From Puia sp963703355 (GTDB lineage Bacteria; Bacteroidota; Bacteroidia; Chitinophagales; Chitinophagaceae): 64,000 nt of DNA. The first letter of the stretch is position 1. The number at the start of each line of letters is the position of its first letter. This document shows positions 17,666-25,992 of the stretch, in pieces. Below the pieces are notes generated by a model. The model worked only from the letters and a program-made list of their open reading frames with translations. It searched no databases and was not told the origin of the DNA. The DNA lies in NCBI GenBank assembly GCA_963703355.1, contig OY969813.1:868001-932000 (forward strand). The letters run 5' to 3'. The translations under genes and the position numbers were made by a program.

Positions 17666-18142
17666 ATGGAAAAGTTCGAAATCTATATAACAGAAATAAA
17701 AACGCTGAGGATAAAATCTATAGGCCGTTTTATCGATGTAGACCACTATAGTAGTATTCAAAGCGGATACCCTGCAGAATTGGATAATTTACAACAGCAT
17801 GCACTGAGTGAACTCAGAACACTTCCGGATGAAAAAATACAGTGCCAGTTAACGTTACTCCATCAATTGGAAGAATTATTCTTCCATTTCGATCATAACT
17901 ATCCCCAAATGTTTATGCAGGCTCAAAACGGCCTGCTTTCCCCGGAACAGGTATTTGAAAACTTAAGTCTGATTTTTGACGACATCAGACTGGATAACGA
18001 CATTATTTCTGTTCATTCCCTTATAGAGATCTATTCGGCCATACTAACCAAACAAAACTCTGTATTAAATCTCAGAAATAAAACGGAAGATCTTTTATTA
18101 GAAAGAACGCTCAATGAATTGGAAACCCCGCTAAATTCATAA
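17666..18142 (+). CDS. Hypothetical cytosolic protein of the OmpA gene run
   Basis: 158 residues, acidic and mostly helical, with no signal peptide or membrane segment. No motif is recognised; it is rich in Leu, Gln and Glu with segments such as LTLLHQLEELFFHFDHNYPQ. It begins only six bases after the OmpA lipoprotein stop, so it is probably translated from the same message. Its partner or role is unknown. Confidence 0.7.
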   Translation: MEKFEIYITEIKTLRIKSIGRFIDVDHYSSIQSGYPAELDNLQQHALSELRTLPDEKIQCQLTLLHQLEELFFHFDHNYPQMFMQAQNGLLSPEQVFENLSLIFDDIRLDNDIISVHSLIEIYSAILTKQNSVLNLRNKTEDLLLERTLNELETPLNS

Positions 18143-18179
18143 TGGGTCGGTTTTAATCAGATTTCATAATTGTAAAACA

Positions 18180-18452
18180 ATGAAGACGTTTACATTTACT
18201 TTTAAGGGTACAGCATATCAGGGAAATTATTGTCCGTCCACGAGAGGTAAAGGCTGGATTAAGGTCATTTTCTTCGGTCATTCAGCCATTATTCATGCTG
18301 AGAGTTTTTGTTTGAATGACAACAAAAAAACCTGGGTCCAGAATATACAACAGGGAGAATCCATATGGCCGCATGAATTGATCCAAATAATGGGAGAAAG
18401 CATAGAGCCCGTTTTATTCAGTGAAAATTTTCGGACTGCCACGAAATCCTGA
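18180..18452 (+). CDS. Small hypothetical protein
   Basis: 90 residues without signal or membrane segment. The predicted fold is beta-rich: FTFTFKGTAYQGNYCPS, then KVIFFGHSAIIHAESF. I do not recognise a family. It follows the previous gene by 37 bases in the same direction and may be the last gene of the run that starts with the UspA-like protein. Coding status is supported by the clean start, steady codon use and position only. Confidence 0.55.
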   Translation: MKTFTFTFKGTAYQGNYCPSTRGKGWIKVIFFGHSAIIHAESFCLNDNKKTWVQNIQQGESIWPHELIQIMGESIEPVLFSENFRTATKS

Positions 18453-18484
18453 AAAAAAATAATTCCGCCGGTATATCGCTACTG

Positions 18485-18604
18485 TTATTTCACCACTTCA
18501 AACTCACCCGGTTTCCGGGTTTTGTCAAACCAGGGCTGCAGTGGCCCGTATAATCTGATCAGCAAGTTCCAGCCTCTGCCTGGTATGGTCTGAATCCAGT
18601 TGGT
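18485..18604 (-). pseudogene. C-terminal remnant of a DUF1254/DUF1214 protein
   Basis: The minus strand encodes TNWIQTIPGRGWNLLIRLYG followed by PLQPWFDKTRKPGEFEVVK and a stop. This is the characteristic C-terminus of DUF1254/DUF1214 proteins (NWLQTxPGKGWxxxLRLYGP..PWFDKTWxPG). A TAA codon lies directly upstream in frame and no other part of the family is found nearby, so only about 39 codons survive. The deacetylase gene ends 67 bases upstream. The match is from memory, but the run of conserved residues is long. Confidence 0.6.
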
Positions 18605-18670
18605 TTAATAGCCTTTTTACAAGCGTAGATTCTATACTCAGGTACACATGAGCCAGGGAAACTTCTTCGT

Positions 18671-19636
18671 CTAATCTTTTCTGAGCGTAATTTTATCCCT
18701 GATCTCACGCCATGTGACAACGTAAATATTATTTTCCTTCAGAAGTCTGGCACACGAAGGACTTGAGAAAAAATTATAATCCTGCTGACGCCATGCTGCA
18801 CCCCAGCCATCGTGCTCTACGGTAACCGCTTTCATTTCATCATCGTCGTATGCAGTATGCAAAATAAGATAGGTGATGCCCGGCTTTAAATTTTTAAAAC
18901 CCCTGGCATAAAAATCAGCCATACCCGCTTTATAATCTGCATATTCCGCTGTTAATAACGTATCAATAATAATATCTCTGTCCGACACCAGACTGTCCAG
19001 GTTTACGTGCAAATTATTTCCAACCTGGCGGGTAATATACACTGGCAGGCTAAACTCATGGCCGATTTTAATATAGGCTTTTAGAAAGCCCAGACTTTGA
19101 TGTAGTGTATACATATGAGAATCCAGATGGGTAGGGTGCACACCAAATTGCATCGCTCGTTTAACCTGGTTACGTAGTTCTTCTTCTACTTCATCGGGTG
19201 AGGCATTGGCTACAACACTGTCTACCGAGGAATAAAAGAATCCATTTTTATTTACCAGTCCTGGAATGTTTTGCGCTGCCGTTACAGGACCCCATTTATA
19301 ATATTTCCATTCACTCGTGAGTGTGAGATGCAGACCGAAATCCATGTCGGGATGCAGACTGGCATAGGCCGCCATTTCAGGAAACCAGGCACAGGGCACC
19401 ATGATACTTGCCGATTTCACCGAACCTTTTTCCATGGCACTGATGGACGCGGCGTTTTCAGAATGAGAAACACCCAGATCGTCAGCATGCACGATGAGCA
19501 GTTTGGCGTCTTTGGGATAACCCAGCAACTCTGCTACTGATTTCCGCTGTCCCGCAACTACTAAAGAAAAAAAAGAAAACAGTAAGTAAAATAACATCGT
19601 TTTCACATCACCTGATCTTCTTAAGTTAAACTTCAT
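18671..19636 (-). CDS. Secreted ChbG/YdjC-family carbohydrate deacetylase
   Basis: 321 residues from the ATG at 19636, giving a signal peptide with a basic start (MKFNLRR) and a hydrophobic run to about residue 30; the open frame continues 55 codons upstream but into sequence without sense. The mature protein begins with the family signature LLIVHADDLGVSHSENAA, has DFGLHLTLTSEW and PTHLDSHMYTLHQS, whose Asp and His residues bind the catalytic metal, and LILHTAYDD near the end. The family removes acetyl groups from diacetylchitobiose or similar sugars. Export to the periplasm is predicted. Divergent from a small hypothetical gene. Confidence 0.88.
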   Translation of the reverse strand: MKFNLRRSGDVKTMLFYLLFSFFSLVVAGQRKSVAELLGYPKDAKLLIVHADDLGVSHSENAASISAMEKGSVKSASIMVPCAWFPEMAAYASLHPDMDFGLHLTLTSEWKYYKWGPVTAAQNIPGLVNKNGFFYSSVDSVVANASPDEVEEELRNQVKRAMQFGVHPTHLDSHMYTLHQSLGFLKAYIKIGHEFSLPVYITRQVGNNLHVNLDSLVSDRDIIIDTLLTAEYADYKAGMADFYARGFKNLKPGITYLILHTAYDDDEMKAVTVEHDGWGAAWRQQDYNFFSSPSCARLLKENNIYVVTWREIRDKITLRKD

Positions 19637-19762
19637 GGAGAAAATTTGAACTGTTAGTAAACTGTTATGTTTTACACCGATGAAAGTATGGAAAGTTTGT
19701 TTGTCGTTTGTTATAATTGACAAAAAACCGGTCATTGGTACAGCATTTGAACTAAAAGATCT

Positions 19763-19972
19763 ATGAAGAAGTCTACAATTGCAAAACCAGATGAAAATCA
19801 TATCCCACCGGAGAAGGAAGATTCATTTGAATCGATAACAAAAGGTTTGGAAATTGATAGCCGGACTATTTGTCCACCTTCTGCAGAAGAAATTGAAAAG
19901 CTTAATCAGATTGCTTTAAAACCTCCATTTTCCTTTATCTTCAAAATGAAAGTTCGGAAGACAAGATTATGA
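19763..19972 (+). CDS. Small hypothetical protein
   Basis: 69 residues, charged, no signal or membrane segment. It has an acidic N-terminal half and ends in a basic tail (FKMKVRKTRL). It is divergent from the deacetylase gene. No family is recognised; I list it because the frame fills the gap and composition is protein-like, but it could be spurious. Confidence 0.4.
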   Translation: MKKSTIAKPDENHIPPEKEDSFESITKGLEIDSRTICPPSAEEIEKLNQIALKPPFSFIFKMKVRKTRL

Positions 19973-19991
19973 ACCTTGAGCGTAAAGGGTA

Positions 19992-20249
19992 TTATACACT
20001 TACAAAATTCCCCACCACACATTCAATAAACTTTTCCCTGGGATGAGGCGCCTTGACTTGTGAACAGCAGTGCTGAATCGCATGCAGGATTACCTGAGGG
20101 GATTTCAGCGGGTAATGTTTTTTCAGCTTGTCCGCCAGGTATTCAACTTCCCATCTTTCCGTGCAGGAAAACTTCGAAGGATCTTTTTCGTCTTTTATTT
20201 TACGGTTATCGTATGAAGTCCAGTCTTCGAGTAATATGGGATGTGGCAT
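19992..20249 (-). CDS. Small conserved-type protein, possibly DUF3606-like
   Basis: 85 residues. The start contains WTSYDNRKIKDEKDPSKF, similar to the DNRKIN opening of DUF3606 proteins, then WEVEYLADKLKKHYPLKSP and an alpha-helical C-terminus with HCCSQVKAPHPREKFIECV. Proteins of this kind are common single-domain orphans in Bacteroidota; the function is unknown. No signal peptide. It stands between two oppositely oriented units. Confidence 0.55.
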   Translation of the reverse strand: MPHPILLEDWTSYDNRKIKDEKDPSKFSCTERWEVEYLADKLKKHYPLKSPQVILHAIQHCCSQVKAPHPREKFIECVVGNFVSV

Positions 20250-20368
20250 AGTCTAAATAATTAACCGGTATAGAGCCTGATGGAATCAGCATCAACAAAG
20301 GTAGTTAGTTGACAGGCCAATTTCAAGTATCTTTCCAATTCATTGTATCCGTCTTCAATAAAAAATGA

Positions 20369-20764
20369 ATGTCAAAATCAATTAATATTCTTCTGGTAGA
20401 CGACGATCCTGATGACCAACACATGCTGGAGGAATATCTGTTCAGGCAAAATAGGCATATCGCGGTCCGCCGGGCTGCCAACGGAAAAGAAGCTGTTGAT
20501 TTGCTAAATACTGATAAAAGTCTTGTTCCCGATTTAATGATCCTGGATTATAAAATGCCATTGATGGGAGCGGTAGAAATACTGAAGCATTTTAATGAGA
20601 AGCAAACTTTCCAATCTACACCAAAAGTCGTGTGGAGCACATCTGATCAGCATAGTCATCGGCAAATATGCATTAACAATGGCGCCGTAAAATATTTCGT
20701 TAAACCCGGCAGCCCGGCCGGACTCACCAAACTGGCCACAGATCTCTTAAAATTGATTTCCTAA
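20369..20764 (+). CDS. Single-domain response regulator (Rcp1-like)
   Basis: 131 residues, receiver domain only. Acidic triplet Asp11-13 in LLVDDDPDDQ, phospho-acceptor Asp60 in LMILDYKMP, and Lys in YFVKPGS. The long insert after the acidic pocket (DPDDQHMLEEYL) and the Pro-Asp spacing are those of Rcp1-type regulators, which relay phosphate rather than bind DNA. It converges on the PAS kinase gene with a two-base gap, so the two are natural candidates for a signalling pair, although they are on opposite strands. Confidence 0.9.
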   Translation: MSKSINILLVDDDPDDQHMLEEYLFRQNRHIAVRRAANGKEAVDLLNTDKSLVPDLMILDYKMPLMGAVEILKHFNEKQTFQSTPKVVWSTSDQHSHRQICINNGAVKYFVKPGSPAGLTKLATDLLKLIS

Positions 20765-20766
20765 AA

Positions 20767-21933
20767 TCACCTGAAAGGCAAAAAAACATGGAATACAGAA
20801 CCCTTGCCAGGTGTACCATTTGCTTCAATATACCCGCGATGATTCTGAATGATTCGTTTACAGATAGAAAGCCCTACGCCATTGCCGGGATATTGCTGCC
20901 GCCCCTGAAGACGGACAAATAACTCAAATATTTTTCCTGAAAACTCGGGATCGAAACCGATGCCATTGTCTTCAATAGATATTTTATGGAAATTCGACTC
21001 GGTATGGTGCGAAATATGAATGATCAGTTCCCTTTCCAGGCTTCGATATTTAATTGCGTTACTGATTAAATTTTCAAATAACTGGCGCATCTGAAAGGGA
21101 ATACCGGTAACTATAACAGGGTAATGCAGCAATGACGTGATTTGTCCCTGGTTGGGCAGATCTTTATAGAATTCAACGATCTCTGATATAACATCTGTGA
21201 TGTTAACCTGTTCAAATTTTCCCAGGGTCAAAGCCGTTTCAGAATATTTAAGCAGGTCATCAATCAGTCCGCTCAACCGGTGAGCAGCGTTGATAGAACT
21301 CTGTAAAAAACCGCGCTCCTTCTCTCCCAAAAGATCATGGGTATTTTCTAAAATCGAGCTGTTATAAAACTGGATTTTTCGAAGCGGTTCTTTCAGATCG
21401 TGGGCAGCGGCATAGGAGAATTGCTGGAGTTCCTTGTTTTGAAACTCAAGATCCATGGTGTATTCAACGATCCGGTCATTGGCAACTTTGATATCTGTGA
21501 GGTCGCGCGTAACTTTTGAGAAACCAACAATTTCACTTCCCTCGTGAAGGGCCGTTATGACAATACTTCCCCAAAACCTGGTTCCGTCTTTACGCAAACG
21601 CCAGCCCTCATGAATGGCCTTGCCATTTACAGTGGCTTCATGAATTAATTTTTCCGGTAATTGTTTCTCACGATCGTCAGGGAGGTAAAATATGCGAAAG
21701 TTCTTGCCAACGATTTCTTCTTCTTTATACCCTTTGATTTTCTCAGCGCCTTTGTTCCAGTTTTGAATAAATCCTTCCCTGTCGAGCAGCAGTATGGCGT
21801 AGTCCTCCACTTCTTCGATCATCTTATGATACCTGTCCTCACTTTGTTTGAGTTCCGTACTTCTTTGATGAAGTGTTTCAGTCTGATCCTGGAAACTCTT
21901 TTCATCAGAACCCTTATTCAACGGCGTATCCAT
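20767..21933 (-). CDS. Soluble PAS sensor histidine kinase
   Basis: 388 residues with no membrane segment. A coiled coil (1-30) leads to a PAS domain (about 32-150) containing DYAILLLDREGFIQNWNKGAE and the PAC piece GFSKVTRDLTDIK, then HisKA with His178 in SYAAAHDLKEPLRKI, then HATPase with ENLISNAIKYRS (N box), IEDNGIGFDPE (G1) and GNGVGLSICKRI (G2). It would sense an intracellular signal, perhaps redox or a ligand in the PAS pocket. H-boxes of this kind are typical of bacteriophytochrome-like kinases that phosphorylate single-domain receivers such as the one encoded next door. Confidence 0.93.
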   Translation of the reverse strand: MDTPLNKGSDEKSFQDQTETLHQRSTELKQSEDRYHKMIEEVEDYAILLLDREGFIQNWNKGAEKIKGYKEEEIVGKNFRIFYLPDDREKQLPEKLIHEATVNGKAIHEGWRLRKDGTRFWGSIVITALHEGSEIVGFSKVTRDLTDIKVANDRIVEYTMDLEFQNKELQQFSYAAAHDLKEPLRKIQFYNSSILENTHDLLGEKERGFLQSSINAAHRLSGLIDDLLKYSETALTLGKFEQVNITDVISEIVEFYKDLPNQGQITSLLHYPVIVTGIPFQMRQLFENLISNAIKYRSLERELIIHISHHTESNFHKISIEDNGIGFDPEFSGKIFELFVRLQGRQQYPGNGVGLSICKRIIQNHRGYIEANGTPGKGSVFHVFLPFR

Positions 21934-22004
21934 AGGTTAAATATACGAATATGGCGGGGTTAGCATTCACATCGATATATACATTGTTTACAATCATTTC
22001 TCCA

Positions 22005-22035
22005 TTGGCCGTGAGTATTAATAAGTTTAAATTTG
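22005..22035 (+). promoter_or_regulatory. Promoter of the YceI-family gene
   Basis: A TTG at 22005-22007 and TAAATTTG at 22028-22035 are separated by 20 bases, fitting the Bacteroidota -33/-7 promoter pattern. The start codon at 22049 follows at a short distance, so the leader would be only a few bases long. Confidence 0.55.
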
Positions 22036-22048
22036 CGAAAAATATTAC

Positions 22049-22582
22049 ATGAGTACAATTAAATGGGAATTGGATCCGGCGCATAGTGAAATACACTTTA
22101 AAGTGAAACACCTGATGATCGCCAACGTGAGCGGGCATTTTAAACATTTCACCGTATCGGCAGAAACAGCAGGCGAGGATTTCTCCAAAGCGACGAATAT
22201 CGTCTTTACAGCAGAAGTACATTCTATCGACACTGGAAACGAACAGCGTGACACACACCTGAAATCTGCCGATTTTTTCAATGGCGACACACATAGCAAG
22301 ATTCATTTTCACTCTGAGAAATACGATAAAAAAGGAGATAAAGAAATATTACACGGCAATCTGACAATCCATGGAATGACCAAGCCGATTGCTGTCGACG
22401 TGGAATTCGGAGGTGTCGCGAAAGATTCCTATGGACGTACAAAAGCCGGATTTACGATCAGCGGTAAACTCAGCCGAAAAGAATTCGGCATTACGTATAA
22501 CGCAGCAACTGAAGCGGGAGGTGTAGTCATTGGCGACGAAGTGAAATTCAATGGAGAAATCCAACTGATCAGGCAGCCCTGA
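22049..22582 (+). CDS. YceI-family protein
   Basis: 177 residues, the standard length without a signal peptide. The sequence opens with WELDPAHSEIHFKVKHLM and continues VSGHFKHFTVSAE, DTGNEQRDTHLKSADFF and GNLTIHGMTKPIAVDVEF, all family hallmarks, ending with GEIQLIR. The fold is a lipocalin-like barrel that binds a long isoprenoid; many members are secreted, but this one should stay in the cytoplasm. It has its own recognisable promoter. Its role here, perhaps in lipid or quinone handling or stress, is inference from the family. Confidence 0.93.
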   Translation: MSTIKWELDPAHSEIHFKVKHLMIANVSGHFKHFTVSAETAGEDFSKATNIVFTAEVHSIDTGNEQRDTHLKSADFFNGDTHSKIHFHSEKYDKKGDKEILHGNLTIHGMTKPIAVDVEFGGVAKDSYGRTKAGFTISGKLSRKEFGITYNAATEAGGVVIGDEVKFNGEIQLIRQP

Positions 22583-22588
22583 TAAAAT

Positions 22589-23602
22589 TTAAAGTAGTTG
22601 TTTCACCCTCGTACCGATTAGCCTGATGGAGTTTTTTAACTGCTCATGCGATAGATTGGCAGTGTCCATTTGAAAAGTGATCCTGCTTAGGCCACCCAGC
22701 GCATTACTATGACGTTTTATTTTTTCGGCAACGAGTTCAGGACTTCCCACCAGAAAAGCGCCCAGCGGACCAGCCTGTGCATCAAATCTTGCTCTCGTCA
22801 CAGGTGGCATACCTCTTTCCCTGGCGATGGCGCCCGACATGGCAACCTTGTAGCCCTCGTACATTTCTTCCATTGCCTGTTCTGTAGTTTCGGCAACATA
22901 TCCAAAAGCATGCATGCCTACAATAAGTTGTTCCGGTTTATAACCGGCCTGTTTTCCTGCCTTGCGGTATAAATCAACCAGCGGTCCGAAGCGATGCGTT
23001 TCACCTCCGATAATCGCTACCATCAAAGGCAGACCCATCAGGCCGGCTTTTACAAAAGATTCCGGAGTGCCGCCAACACCCCGCCAGATGGGCAAGGTTT
23101 TTTGTACCGGTCTTGGATAGATGGCCTGATTCTTCAATGCGGGCCGGAACTTTCCCGACCAGGTAACGAATTCATTGTCGCGGATCTTAAGCAGCAATCC
23201 CAGTTTTTCCTCGAAGAGATCGTCGTAATCATTCAGGTTAAGTCCAAAAAGCGGATAGGCTTCCACGAAAGATCCACGCCCGGCAACTATTTCTGCCCTG
23301 CCCTTTGATAGTATATCTAACGTAGCAAAATTTTGAAATACACGCACCGGATCTGCAGCACTTAACACCGTAACCGCGCTGGTGAGTTTTATTCTTTTTG
23401 TTCTGGCGGCGGCCGCAGCAAGAATTAATGTGGGCGCCGAATCCAGAAAGTCTTTGCGATGATGTTCACCAATCCCAAATACATCGAGACCCATTTTGTC
23501 TGCGTATTCAACCCTTTCCAGCAGAAGAGATAATGCATCCTCACTGTTGGTCTTTTTATTTTCATCCAGCTGTGCTGCAAAACTGTCTACTCCTAATTCC
23601 AT
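22589..23602 (-). CDS. LLM-class flavin-dependent oxidoreductase
   Basis: 337 residues, a single TIM-barrel of the luciferase-like monooxygenase family. The start MELGVDSFAAQ, the EYADKMGLDVFGIGEHHRKDF motif and RTKRIKLTSAVTVLSAADPVRVFQ split over 65-95 are typical, as is GRAEIVAGRGSFVEAYPLFG. Members use reduced FMN or F420; this subgroup in Bacteroidota is normally FMN-linked. The substrate is not predictable. Cytoplasmic. It converges with the YceI gene, six bases away. Confidence 0.92.
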   Translation of the reverse strand: MELGVDSFAAQLDENKKTNSEDALSLLLERVEYADKMGLDVFGIGEHHRKDFLDSAPTLILAAAAARTKRIKLTSAVTVLSAADPVRVFQNFATLDILSKGRAEIVAGRGSFVEAYPLFGLNLNDYDDLFEEKLGLLLKIRDNEFVTWSGKFRPALKNQAIYPRPVQKTLPIWRGVGGTPESFVKAGLMGLPLMVAIIGGETHRFGPLVDLYRKAGKQAGYKPEQLIVGMHAFGYVAETTEQAMEEMYEGYKVAMSGAIARERGMPPVTRARFDAQAGPLGAFLVGSPELVAEKIKRHSNALGGLSRITFQMDTANLSHEQLKNSIRLIGTRVKQLL

Positions 23603-23916
23603 TTCTTAAGATATTTGACTGGAAAAGTTAATACAAAAAACTATCCATTATATTTCCGGCGCCACATTTAAAGAAACACCAATCCGGTTCCAGGTGTTTA
23701 TCGTGTCGATATCGATATGCTGATGAAGGATTGCCATTAAAACGTTATCACAATTGCCGAAACGGCGGACCTTATAGGGAAATTATAGGAACCTTATAGG
23801 GACCTTATAGGGACCCTTCCCCTGCATGACAACTGCATGCCAACAGCTGGCAAAGGCCGGCCAGTGATCGAAATAAATTATTTTGTCAAAAGAAGACTTA
23901 AAAAGTAAAAAGAAGT
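23603..23916. other. Intergenic region with 11-bp tandem repeat and short unassigned ORF
   Basis: 314 bases between two minus-strand genes. It holds the tandem repeat described separately and a short minus-strand frame at 23648-23737 encoding MAILHQHIDIDTINTWNRIG plus nine residues, which reads like the tail of a degraded gene but which I cannot assign. No promoter or terminator is evident. Confidence 0.4.
23768..23811. repeat. Four-copy 11-bp tandem repeat
   Basis: Four consecutive 11-base units: GACCTTATAGG, GAAATTATAGG, AACCTTATAGG and GACCTTATAGG, followed by the partial unit GACCC. The period equals one helical turn. It lies upstream of the flavin oxidoreductase terminus and downstream of nothing recognisable; it may be a decayed intergenic element or a protein-binding array. 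Confidence 0.75.
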
Positions 23917-24918
23917 CTATTTCAAAAATAACAACAATGGCTGAATAAATCTGTCGAAAGCTTCGATATGCGGCACGTGACCAAGGCCTTCCAGTTCTAC
24001 CAGCTGCGATCCTTTTATTTTATCATGCGTCAATTTCCCCAATACCGGATAATTGCCCATCGTTTTTCTCATATCCTCCCAAACCAGATTTTTTCCTAAT
24101 GCTGTTCTGTCCAGCTGACCGATGATCAGCAGGGTCGGTGCTTTTATATTTTCAAATTCATAACATACCGGCTGCGTATAGATCATATCATAAGTAAGTG
24201 CAGAATTCCAGGCAACCCTTGGATAATCTTTACTGAGTGTCCAACCAACTTCTACGTCAAGTAACTTTTCATATTCAGGTTTCCAGGTACCATGATAATA
24301 ACTTTCCTGCTCGTATTTTTTGAAAGAATTATAATCCTGTTTCAATTCAGTCTGGTACCATTGGTCTACAGACAAGTACGGCACTTTCACTTTCCAGTCC
24401 TCCAGTCCAATCGGGTTCTCTAAAATAAATTTTTCAATGTAGTCAGGATACATCAACGCGAACCTCGTTGCCAGCATCCCACCCATGGAATGACCCAGCA
24501 GGCAGATTTTCCGAATACCCAGTGTATCTAAAACGGCTTTTGTATTTTGTGCGAGCAACTGAAACGTATATTGAAGATGTTCCGGTTTTGACGATTTTCC
24601 AAAACCAATCTGATCAGGAATGATAACCCTGTAACCATTTTCCGACAAAACTTTTGCTGTTTCCCCCCAATAGGCGCCATTGAAATTTTTACCATGCAGC
24701 AACATCACAACATGTCCGTTCCCATTCGCAGGTTTCACATCCATATAAGCCATTTTTAAATCTTCGCCCTGAATACGCAGATTTATAAATTGAACGGGAT
24801 ATGGATATTGATACTTCGTGAGATCCATGTCGTAAGGCGTAATGGCGGACTCCTGTGCCTGTACCAACGAAGAAATGAGTAAAGAGCTCATAAGGATCCA
24901 TTTGATAAATATTTTCAT
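23917..24918 (-). CDS. Secreted alpha/beta hydrolase
   Basis: 333 residues with a signal peptide ending near residue 21 (SSLVQAQ). Catalytic residues are visible: nucleophile Ser144 in GHSMGG, acid Asp in LLIIGQLDRTALG, and base His in LEGLGHVPHIEAF. The oxyanion motif is LLHGKNFNG and DQIGFGKSSKP follows strand 4. The layout is that of haloalkane dehalogenase-like or epoxide hydrolase-like hydrolases with a cap of about 60 residues. The substrate is unknown. It would act in the periplasm. Confidence 0.9.
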   Translation of the reverse strand: MKIFIKWILMSSLLISSLVQAQESAITPYDMDLTKYQYPYPVQFINLRIQGEDLKMAYMDVKPANGNGHVVMLLHGKNFNGAYWGETAKVLSENGYRVIIPDQIGFGKSSKPEHLQYTFQLLAQNTKAVLDTLGIRKICLLGHSMGGMLATRFALMYPDYIEKFILENPIGLEDWKVKVPYLSVDQWYQTELKQDYNSFKKYEQESYYHGTWKPEYEKLLDVEVGWTLSKDYPRVAWNSALTYDMIYTQPVCYEFENIKAPTLLIIGQLDRTALGKNLVWEDMRKTMGNYPVLGKLTHDKIKGSQLVELEGLGHVPHIEAFDRFIQPLLLFLK

Positions 24919-25082
24919 CGAATTATTTTAAGCTAACGTGATCATTCATTCTAATTTACTAAAAAGCTGACACCCATAAAATGGCATCAGCCACTATTTT
25001 GCTCTCCAACATAATATTAAAGAGGAAACGCGCAATCTTCGGGCCACTGTCTTAACTTGGAATTCATATTAAAGAGATAAAA

Positions 25083-25796
25083 ATGCAAATACAATATTTC
25101 CCTGCGCTTGAAAGAGGTAAAAAAGATATTGGCTGGCTGAAAAGTAATTTCTTTTTCAGCTTCAGCGATTATTATCATCCTTTAAAAATCGCATTTGGTA
25201 CCCTGTTTGCCTTTAACGACGATTATATGGAAGCAGGCAAAGGATTCGGAATTCATCCGCACATCAACATGGAAATTATTTCGGTGTTGATACAGGGTAA
25301 AATGAATCATATCGACTCTATGGGATACAGCACCACCATTGAAGCAGGTGGCGTACAGATCATGAGCGCAGGCAGCGGACTCAAACACGAAGAATATAAT
25401 ATCGGAGAAGAAGAAGTAAATTTCCTGCAGATCTGGATACTTCCCAAATTGCAAAATATTTTACCACGTTACCAGCTCCGGCATTTCCCAAAAGAAAAAA
25501 GAAAAAATAAACTCACCACCATAGTATCCGGAGAAGAAGGTCCGGAACATTGCTGGATCAACCAGAATGCCAAACTCTCGCTGGGATATTTTGATAAGGA
25601 TCAGCAGACAGATTATTTTTTCCGGCCGGTGAATATGTGCATTTTTATTTTTGTGATTAAAGGCTCTATGGAAGTAAACGGAAGAATTGTTCTGGAGAAA
25701 GATGCAATCGGTATATGGGATACGAACAAAATTACTATAAGCTGCAAAGAAGATGCTGAATTTCTTCTCATAGAAACCCCCGTCAATCAGAAATAA
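25083..25796 (+). CDS. Pirin-family protein
   Basis: 237 residues, the usual bicupin size. The N-terminal cupin holds FGIHPHINMEIISVLIQGKMNHIDSMG (metal-binding His-x-His and Glu/His pairs), then SAGSGLKHEEYN and LQIWILPK, classical pirin motifs. The C-terminal cupin is degenerate in metal ligands. Bacterial pirins such as YhhW and YhaK act as quercetinases or redox regulators. Cytoplasmic; free-standing gene with its own AT-rich upstream region. Confidence 0.93.
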   Translation: MQIQYFPALERGKKDIGWLKSNFFFSFSDYYHPLKIAFGTLFAFNDDYMEAGKGFGIHPHINMEIISVLIQGKMNHIDSMGYSTTIEAGGVQIMSAGSGLKHEEYNIGEEEVNFLQIWILPKLQNILPRYQLRHFPKEKRKNKLTTIVSGEEGPEHCWINQNAKLSLGYFDKDQQTDYFFRPVNMCIFIFVIKGSMEVNGRIVLEKDAIGIWDTNKITISCKEDAEFLLIETPVNQK

Positions 25797-25992
25797 CGCC
25801 AATGGCAAATATTAAAACGACCACAGTTCATTCATTTCCTGCGGACCAGGAACCATCCGTATAGGAGGAATTTTCAACCGTTTTAAGAACAGAAAGGTAC
25901 CTGAATTTCGAAACCCCATGTACCACATCAGGGTGCTGGCATGATTATAGAATCATTAAGGAAGTATTAACCTTCAAAATAAACTTAGTAAC

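Noticed and set aside
18487..18680. Second frame of the DUF1254 remnant, ending LELADQIIRATAALV
   Set aside because: It is helical in look but has no start and no known family, whereas the overlapping frame matches conserved DUF1254 residues.
25800..25980. Short frame MANIKTTTVHSF... after the pirin gene
   Set aside because: Only 20 codons with no supporting motif; left as intergenic.
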